DNA from: GWF2-43-63 sp964559205
GTDB taxonomy: Bacteria; Bacteroidota; Bacteroidia; Bacteroidales; DTU049
Assembly: GCA_964559205.1 (NCBI GenBank)
Contig: CAZLHV010000195.1
Location: 1 to 6,126 of the forward strand
Length of the DNA stretch: 6,126 nucleotides
Reading direction: 5' to 3'
In this document: positions 1-4,041 of the stretch, piece after piece
Position numbering within the stretch: the stretch's first letter is position 1
Layout of the letters: every line of letters starts with the position of its first letter
Made by a program: the position numbers and the translations under genes
Notes under the pieces: generated by a model
Told to the model about the DNA's origin: nothing
The model's input: the letters and a program-made list of their open reading frames with translations, nothing else
The model's database searches: none

Positions 1-161
1 ATAATGATGCCAATGCTTTTCCACATGGCCTCAACTTCGTAGTATGGGACATTGAAATTGAAGCGCACCTGAAAACTGAGCAGGGCTGCAAACAGCACTA
101 CCAGAAGATCGAACACGAGAATTGCCCATCGGGGCACAAGACGTCGGAAATTGACGAGCAT
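1..161 (-). CDS. Membrane-anchored nucleotide-sugar dehydratase/epimerase (FlaA1/WbpM/CapD type), N-terminal fragment
   Basis: The reverse strand from the ATG at 161-159 is open to the window edge, giving 53 residues beginning MLVNFRRLVPRWAILVFDLL. The motif VPRWAILVFDLLVVLF, then a hydrophobic helix (about residues 12-31) and VRFNFNVP, is what I recognise as the start of Bacteroidota polysaccharide-biosynthesis proteins. These carry an N-terminal multi-helix membrane domain followed by a cytoplasmic NAD-dependent nucleotide-sugar dehydratase domain. Family members typically act on UDP-GlcNAc-type sugars for surface glycans. The catalytic domain lies outside the window, so substrate and intactness cannot be judged. 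An in-frame TAA 24 bp before the ATG limits the start to this ATG or the adjacent TTG. The gene diverges from gcvT with its own -7 box 16 bp upstream. The family call rests on the N-terminal pattern alone. Confidence 0.75.
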   Translation of the reverse strand, partial: MLVNFRRLVPRWAILVFDLLVVLFAALLSFQVRFNFNVPYYEVEAMWKSIGII

Positions 162-177
162 CAATAAAATGTTTCGG

Positions 178-211
178 CAAAATTAATAACAATTTACCCC
201 GGTAAAACAAA
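178..211 (-). promoter_or_regulatory. Predicted promoter for the minus-strand sugar-dehydratase gene
   Basis: Read on the minus strand, TAATTTTG at 185-178 matches the Bacteroidota -7 consensus TAnnTTTG exactly. A TTTG at 211-208 could be the -33 box, with a spacer of 22 bp, slightly longer than the usual 19-21. Transcription would start near 170-173, leaving a leader of about 10 nt before the ATG at 161. Confidence 0.55.
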
Positions 212-227
212 AATACTGATACCTTTG
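193..227 (+). promoter_or_regulatory. Predicted promoter for gcvT
   Basis: TACCTTTG at 220-227 is an exact match to the Bacteroidota -7 consensus TAnnTTTG. The -33 element is poor: TTTA at 193-196 is the nearest candidate, 23 bp upstream. Transcription would begin around 232-236, giving a leader of roughly 22-26 nt that is A-rich, as is usual in this phylum in place of a Shine-Dalgarno sequence. Confidence 0.6.
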
Positions 228-257
228 CGCCGAAACACAAAAATAATTATACATCAG

Positions 258-1361
258 ATGAAGACAACTGCTTTCACTAGGTTTCATGAAGAGATGGGTG
301 CGAAAATGGTCGAATTTGCTGGCTATTACATGCCCCTGCAATACGAAGGTGTCAACGCCGAGCACGAAACTGTGCGTCGAGGTGTGGGTGTTTTCGACGT
401 GTCGCATATGGGCGAAATCTGGGTCAAGGGACCACAAGCTCTTCCTTTCATTCAATATGTCACCAGCAACGATGCAGCAGCCTTGTGGGATGGGAAAGTA
501 CAATACAGTTGCTTCCCGAATGGCAAAGGCGGCATTGTCGACGATTTGCTGGTGTATAAAGTCAACGACGAAACGTATTTGCTGGTTGTAAACGCTTCAA
601 ACATTGAAAAAGACTGGAACTGGCTCGTTTCACATGCTCCGAAATTCGGATTAACACCCGGCAAGGAATTGTATAACGCGTCGGATGAGATTTCACAGCT
701 TGCCGTTCAGGGCCCTCTGGCTTTGAAGGCAATGCAGAAACTCACATCGACCCCAGTTGAGGACATGGAGTATTACACCTTTAAAAAACTTGAATTTGCC
801 GGGGTTAAAGATGTGATTTTTGCTACCACAGGATATACCGGAAGTGGCGGTTGTGAGATATATATGGCTAATGATGATGCTCCGAAAATCTGGAAAGCAA
901 TTTTCGAAGCCGGCGCCGAATTCGGCATCAAACCAATTGGCCTTGCTGCCCGCGATACTTTGCGTCTTGAAATGGGATTTTGTTTGTATGGAAATGACAT
1001 TGACGATACAACTGCTCCCATCGAAGCAGGTTTAGGATGGATTACCAAATTTACTGACAACAAGGACTTTATCGACAGGGAATACAATCTGTCGCTTAAA
1101 AATGGGGAGGCAAAACGCAGACTTGTTGGTTTTGAAATGATCGACCGGGGCATTCCCCGCCATCATTATGAAATTTGTGATGCTGAGGGTCAAACCATTG
1201 GTCATGTGACTTCGGGCACACAGGGTCCAAGCATCGGCAAAGCAGTCGGAATGGGTTATGTGCCAGTGGCCTATATGAAACCTGGTCACCGGATTTTCAT
1301 TAAAGTGCGCGACAAACTGCTCGAAGCCGAAGTCGTTAAACTGCCTTTTTACAAAGCCTGA
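258..1361 (+). CDS. gcvT: Glycine cleavage system aminomethyltransferase (T-protein)
   Basis: The T-protein transfers the one-carbon unit from aminomethylated lipoyl H-protein to tetrahydrofolate, releasing ammonia, in cytoplasmic glycine degradation. The protein is 367 residues, normal for the family. The N-terminal domain shows GAKMVEFAGYYMP (about 14-26), GVFDVSHMGE (44-53) and GGIVDDLLVY (91-100); the Asp pair at 95-96 includes the expected catalytic Asp. GYTGSGGCEIYM and ARDTLRLEMGFCLYGND follow, and the C-terminal barrel has DRGIPRHHYE and GMGYV. GYTG is followed by Ser where E. coli has Glu; from memory Bacteroides orthologues also lack that Glu, so I read it as lineage variation. The reading frame extends upstream through a TTG at 225, but that codon lies inside the -7 box, so the ATG at 258 is chosen. 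No gcvH or gcvP lies beside it; a terminator follows, so it is probably monocistronic. Confidence 0.96.
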   Translation: MKTTAFTRFHEEMGAKMVEFAGYYMPLQYEGVNAEHETVRRGVGVFDVSHMGEIWVKGPQALPFIQYVTSNDAAALWDGKVQYSCFPNGKGGIVDDLLVYKVNDETYLLVVNASNIEKDWNWLVSHAPKFGLTPGKELYNASDEISQLAVQGPLALKAMQKLTSTPVEDMEYYTFKKLEFAGVKDVIFATTGYTGSGGCEIYMANDDAPKIWKAIFEAGAEFGIKPIGLAARDTLRLEMGFCLYGNDIDDTTAPIEAGLGWITKFTDNKDFIDREYNLSLKNGEAKRRLVGFEMIDRGIPRHHYEICDAEGQTIGHVTSGTQGPSIGKAVGMGYVPVAYMKPGHRIFIKVRDKLLEAEVVKLPFYKA

Positions 1362-1382
1362 TCGAAATCAAACGATTTGTTG

Positions 1383-1415
1383 AACTCTCCTTCCTTTCAG
1401 AAGGGGAGTTTTTTT
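1383..1415 (+). terminator. Intrinsic terminator after gcvT
   Basis: An 11-bp stem (1383-1393 with 1400-1410, one G-U pair) closes a 6-nt loop, CTTTCA, and runs into a 7-T tract (1409-1415). It starts 21 bp after the gcvT stop. The ruvX -7 box begins only 1 bp after the T-tract. Confidence 0.9.
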
Positions 1416-1424
1416 GTACCTTTG
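1395..1424 (+). promoter_or_regulatory. Predicted promoter for the ruvX-def-TPR cluster
   Basis: TACCTTTG at 1417-1424 is identical to the gcvT -7 box and an exact TAnnTTTG match. The best -33 candidate is TTTC at 1395-1398, in the loop of the gcvT terminator, with an 18-bp spacer. The box ends 8 bp before the ruvX ATG, so the transcript should have almost no leader. Confidence 0.65.
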
Positions 1425-1432
1425 CTCCCGGT

Positions 1433-1849
1433 ATGGGAAGAATAATGGCCATTGATTTCGGTCTAAAACGCTGCGGCATTGCAGTAAGTGATGAGTTGCG
1501 CTTGATCGCTCAGCCACTTGATGTTGTGGCAACGCATGATATTGAGGCATTTCTAAAAAAATACTTTGCCGAAAACAAGGTTGACATTGTTGTGCTTGGA
1601 AAACCAATAAACATGGATGGAAAAGCATCGGAAACGGAGAAATATATTTTGCAGCTGATCAACCGGCTTGTAAAAGTATTTCCGACGATAAAAATAGACC
1701 GGTACGACGAGCGATTCACCAGCAAAATGGCGCTTCAGGCCATGATCAGCGCCGGGTCAAGCCAATCGGACCGACGCAAGAAAGGCAATATCGACAAGGT
1801 AAGTGCCGCCATTATTCTTCAGGATTACATGCAATATAAAACTCACTGA
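1433..1849 (+). CDS. ruvX: RuvX/YqgF-family nuclease (putative Holliday junction resolvase / pre-16S rRNA nuclease)
   Basis: This is a 138-residue RNase H-fold protein, the usual length for YqgF/RuvX. Family members are implicated in maturing the 5' end of 16S rRNA and were proposed as Holliday junction resolvases; the sequence cannot separate these roles. The three acidic positions are present: Asp8 in AIDFG, Glu93 in YDERFTS, and Asp121 in GNIDKVSAAIIL. VVLGKP (53-58) is the conserved GxP loop. The ATG at 1433 gives the standard MGRIMAIDFG start and lies only 8 bp past the -7 box. A second ATG at 1445 (residue 5) would leave just three residues before Asp8 and is less likely. The stop is 2 bp before def, so the two are surely cotranscribed. 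Confidence 0.93.
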   Translation: MGRIMAIDFGLKRCGIAVSDELRLIAQPLDVVATHDIEAFLKKYFAENKVDIVVLGKPINMDGKASETEKYILQLINRLVKVFPTIKIDRYDERFTSKMALQAMISAGSSQSDRRKKGNIDKVSAAIILQDYMQYKTH

Positions 1850-1851
1850 AC

Positions 1852-2412
1852 ATGCTTTTGCCCATTGTTGCATATGGACATCCGGTCCTGCGAAAAAAAG
1901 CCGAACCCATCGGTCCGGATTATCCCGACATAGATAAGTTCATTGCCGATTTAACCGAGACCATGTATGTCGCCGACGGAGTGGGGCTGGCCGCACCCCA
2001 AGTTAATCGCTCTATCCGAATGTTTGTGATTGACACTGAGCCTTTTGCGGGGCGGTATCCTGAAGCCGGATTCAAGGGGCTTTTCATCAATCCTTATCTT
2101 GTGGACGAAAGTGGAGATGAATGGTACTACAACGAAGGTTGTCTGAGCATTCCTGGTATTCATGAAGATGTCCTTAGAAAAAAAGAATTACGTATCCGAT
2201 ATCTGGACGCTCAATGGAATGAGCACGAAGAAACCTTCATCGGCATTGTGGCACGTGTGATCCAGCACGAGTATGACCATCTGGAAGGCATTGTGTTTAC
2301 TGATCATTTATCGCCGATGCGAAAGCTGCTACTGAAAGGCAGACTGAGTGATATCACAAAAGGCAATGTGGATGTTGACTACAAAATGATTTTCCCTAAA
2401 AAAAAACGCTGA
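1852..2412 (+). CDS. def: Peptide deformylase
   Basis: This metalloenzyme removes the formyl group from the N-terminal methionine of nascent proteins in the cytoplasm. At 186 residues it is a typical bacterial deformylase. All three signature motifs are intact: GVGLAAPQ (43-50), EGCLS (95-99) and QHEYDHLEG (138-146). Cys97, His139 and His143 are the expected metal ligands and Glu140 the catalytic acid. The C-terminus is basic (ends in PKKKR). It begins 2 bp after ruvX and ends 1 bp before the lipoprotein gene (TGA-T-ATG), with no terminator or promoter between, so translation is probably coupled along the cluster. The ATG at 1852 is the only start that fits the conserved N-terminus (LPIVAYGHPVLR). 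Confidence 0.97.
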   Translation: MLLPIVAYGHPVLRKKAEPIGPDYPDIDKFIADLTETMYVADGVGLAAPQVNRSIRMFVIDTEPFAGRYPEAGFKGLFINPYLVDESGDEWYYNEGCLSIPGIHEDVLRKKELRIRYLDAQWNEHEETFIGIVARVIQHEYDHLEGIVFTDHLSPMRKLLLKGRLSDITKGNVDVDYKMIFPKKKR

Positions 2413-2413
2413 T

Positions 2414-2953
2414 ATGAAGCATGGATTATTGATTTTATTCGTTTTATTTCTCGTGTCCTGCTCAGGGGGGCGCCAAAACCGCATTGATGAAATCAGAGAA
2501 AAAGAAAAAATCCTGATGCAGTCTTACGAGGATGTTCCTGATAAGTCGACTGCTGAATCGCTTCGACAGGACTATCTGGGATTTGCAAAAGATTATCCCG
2601 AAGACAGTTTGTCGCCAGGTTTTATGCATAAGGCGGCCGAATTAGCCGTTTCAATATCCATGTACGAAGAAGCAATTTCCACCCTCAACGATCTCGAAAA
2701 TAAATATCCGAACTACTCTTTTCTGCCCGACGCGATGTATTTCAAGGGTTTCATTCTCGAAAACCATTTGAAAAATCTGCCGGAAGCAAAAAAAGTTTAC
2801 GAGGATTTTCTAAAGAAATATCCTGACCACAAACTGGCTTCACAGGTCAGTGCCGTGTTAAACAATCTTGGAAAATCACCTGAAGAAATGATTAATGAGT
2901 TTATGGCGAAAACGCAACATGCTGATTCTCTTGCCATAGACAGTCTGAAATAA
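2414..2953 (+). CDS. Tetratricopeptide-repeat lipoprotein
   Basis: This 179-residue protein begins with a lipoprotein signal peptide: MKHGLL, a hydrophobic stretch, and the lipobox LVSC, with Cys16 as the predicted lipid-anchored residue. The sequence after it (SGGR) lacks the acidic surface-export signal seen in some Bacteroidota lipoproteins, so a periplasm-facing position is more likely. A charged, probably helical segment (about 20-40) follows. Then come two TPR-like helical pairs (about 67-100 and 104-138) with the YEEAISTLNDLENKYPN and PEAKKVYEDFLKKYPDHK patterns, resembling YbgF/BamD-type repeats. TPRs suggest protein binding; the partner is unknown. From memory, a TPR lipoprotein beside def and ruvX recurs in Bacteroidota. 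The start is 1 bp after the def stop, implying coupling. No terminator is visible after it. Confidence 0.88.
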   Translation: MKHGLLILFVLFLVSCSGGRQNRIDEIREKEKILMQSYEDVPDKSTAESLRQDYLGFAKDYPEDSLSPGFMHKAAELAVSISMYEEAISTLNDLENKYPNYSFLPDAMYFKGFILENHLKNLPEAKKVYEDFLKKYPDHKLASQVSAVLNNLGKSPEEMINEFMAKTQHADSLAIDSLK

Positions 2954-2966
2954 ATTTGCTGAATTA

Positions 2967-2998
2967 TTTGGTCATGTAAAAAATTATTCCGACTTTTG
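2967..2998 (+). promoter_or_regulatory. Predicted promoter for rpmB
   Basis: TTTG at 2967-2970 and GACTTTTG at 2991-2998 fit the Bacteroidota -33 and -7 boxes with a 20-bp spacer, the best-spaced pair in the window; the -7 box differs from TAnnTTTG only at its first base. Transcription would start about 3003-3006, leaving a short A-rich leader before the ATG at 3020. Confidence 0.65.
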
Positions 2999-3019
2999 CA
3001 GTCCCAAAAATGAACGATT

Positions 3020-3256
3020 ATGTCACGTGTATGCCAACTGACCGGTAAGAAAAGAATGTCTGGAAATCATGTTTCTCATTCAAACATTAAAACCAAACGC
3101 AGGTTTTATCCCAATCTGCAGGAAAAGAAATTCTTTCTCCCAGAGGAAAATCAGTGGATTACACTGAAATTGTCTACCTCTGCTCTAAGAACCATTAATA
3201 AAAAAGGGATCAGTGTGGTGATGAAAGAGCTGATTAAAAACGGCAGCATTAAATAA
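3020..3256 (+). CDS. rpmB: 50S ribosomal protein L28
   Basis: This 78-residue basic protein is a component of the large ribosomal subunit. MSRVCQLTGKKRMSGNHVSH, then KTKRRFYPNLQEK and LSTSALRTINKKGI, is the L28 signature in its Bacteroidota form. Only one cysteine (Cys5) is present, so this is the non-zinc-ribbon type. Length and ends look complete. The ATG at 3020 gives the conserved MSRVCQ N-terminus; another ATG at 3010 is in a different frame and yields only 12 codons. From memory, rpmB in many Bacteroidota is followed by rpmG (L33); here a terminator follows directly and no rpmG is present. The gene has its own promoter and appears to be a single-gene unit. Confidence 0.96.
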   Translation: MSRVCQLTGKKRMSGNHVSHSNIKTKRRFYPNLQEKKFFLPEENQWITLKLSTSALRTINKKGISVVMKELIKNGSIK

Positions 3257-3279
3257 ACCATAACTTTTTTGTATTTTTG

Positions 3280-3303
3280 AAGCTGCTTCATGCAGCTTTT
3301 TTT
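3280..3303 (+). terminator. Intrinsic terminator after rpmB
   Basis: A 7-bp perfect stem, AAGCTGC (3280-3286) with GCAGCTT (3292-3298), closes a 5-nt loop, TTCAT, and continues into a 7-T run (3297-3303). It lies 23 bp after the rpmB stop. The remaining 54 bp to the next ATG are AT-rich; TTTG at 3315-3318 could be a -33 box, but I see no convincing -7 box. Confidence 0.85.
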
Positions 3304-3357
3304 ATTTCACAACTTTTGGTATACTAATTCTGTAATTGAAGCGTTATTGCACCATAA

Positions 3358-4041
3358 ATGAAACGCATTTTAGTATTGATATTGTGGTTTTGTGGCCTTT
3401 GCTCAGGAATCAGAGCACAGGAGAAGAACGATTCAACCATCCACCGCCTGGTACAGTTTTCGGGAGTTGTGGTTACCGCCGATAGCCTGAAACCTCTTCC
3501 TTTTACACATATTATTATTAAGAACACACACAGAGGAACCATTTCCGACTTTTTCGGATTCTTTTCATTTGTGGCCGAAAAAGGAGATGTGATTGAGTTT
3601 ACTTCGGTGGGTTTCAAAAGTGCAACCTATACCATCCCCGACAGTTTATCAGGAACCCGGTATTCGCTCATTCAAATGATGCAAACCGATACCATCCTGC
3701 TTACCGAAACAGTGATTTACCCTTGGCCTTCTCCCGATCAGTTTAAGGAAGCTTTTTTAGCCACATCGCCTCCGGACGATGATTACGACAGGGCTATAAA
3801 GAATTTGCAGTTGGCTGAACTGAAAGACAGGGCAGAAAGCACGCCGATGGATGCAAGTATGTCGTTTCGCAATCAGATCGACCGCACGACAAGCCGCTTG
3901 TATTATGCCGGCCAGCTACCTCCAAACAACCTGTTGAATCCTCTTGCATGGTCAAAATTCATCAAAGCATGGCAAAATGGTGATTTTAAGCGCAAGAATG
4001 ATGATGACAAAGACTACTATTACAATGAGCCGCTGGATTAA
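3358..4041 (+). CDS. Secreted carboxypeptidase-regulatory-like domain protein
   Basis: This 227-residue protein starts with a signal peptide, likely cleaved after IRA (residues 18-20) before QEK. Residues about 33-118 form a carboxypeptidase-D-regulatory-like (transthyretin-like) beta-sandwich, recognised by GTISDFFGFFSF and GDVIEFTSVGFKSATY. A conserved-looking linker follows (VIYPWPSPDQFKEAFL, about 119-134), then a segment with SFRNQIDRTTSRLYYAGQLP and LLNPLAWSKFIKAW, and a charged tail with four aspartates. No enzyme residues are recognisable. The family is common in Bacteroidota, where I know it only as an uncharacterised exported protein. An in-frame TAA directly before the ATG fixes the start. 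Its last 17 bp overlap the TonB-dependent receptor gene in another frame, so the two are almost certainly coexpressed; a periplasmic role next to the receptor is inference. Confidence 0.85.
   Translation: MKRILVLILWFCGLCSGIRAQEKNDSTIHRLVQFSGVVVTADSLKPLPFTHIIIKNTHRGTISDFFGFFSFVAEKGDVIEFTSVGFKSATYTIPDSLSGTRYSLIQMMQTDTILLTETVIYPWPSPDQFKEAFLATSPPDDDYDRAIKNLQLAELKDRAESTPMDASMSFRNQIDRTTSRLYYAGQLPPNNLLNPLAWSKFIKAWQNGDFKRKNDDDKDYYYNEPLD

Larger units (their letters stand above)
170..237. repeat. 9-bp inverted repeat flanking the divergent promoters
   Basis: TGTTTCGGC at 170-178 is the exact reverse complement of GCCGAAACA at 229-237, with 50 bp between them. Each copy abuts, lies close to, or overlaps by one base, the downstream edge of a divergent -7 box (178-185 minus, 220-227 plus), so each covers a predicted transcription start. 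It could be an operator for a dimeric regulator acting on both genes, or a chance similarity of initial transcribed sequences. Confidence 0.5.

Noticed and set aside
31..240. 69-codon minus-strand reading frame across the gcvT promoter region
   Set aside because: It lies in a different frame from the recognisable dehydratase N-terminus, covers both promoters and has no family resemblance.
225..257. N-terminal extension of gcvT by 11 residues from a TTG at 225
   Set aside because: The TTG lies inside the predicted -7 box, the extension matches no GcvT N-terminus, and the ATG at 258 gives the normal MKTTAFTRF start.
1366..1379. AAATC/GATTT small inverted repeat after the gcvT stop
   Set aside because: It is a 5-bp AT-rich stem with no T-tract; the adjacent 11-bp hairpin explains termination.
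3272..3279. TATTTTTG, an exact TAnnTTTG match, between the rpmB stop and its terminator
   Set aside because: It has no -33 partner at a suitable distance, and a transcript from it would run straight into the terminator; in a T-rich stretch it is probably chance.
3320..3325. TATACT, resembling an E. coli -10 box, upstream of the secreted-protein gene
   Set aside because: The Bacteroidota primary sigma factor uses a different -7 consensus, so an E. coli-type hexamer alone is not evidence here.
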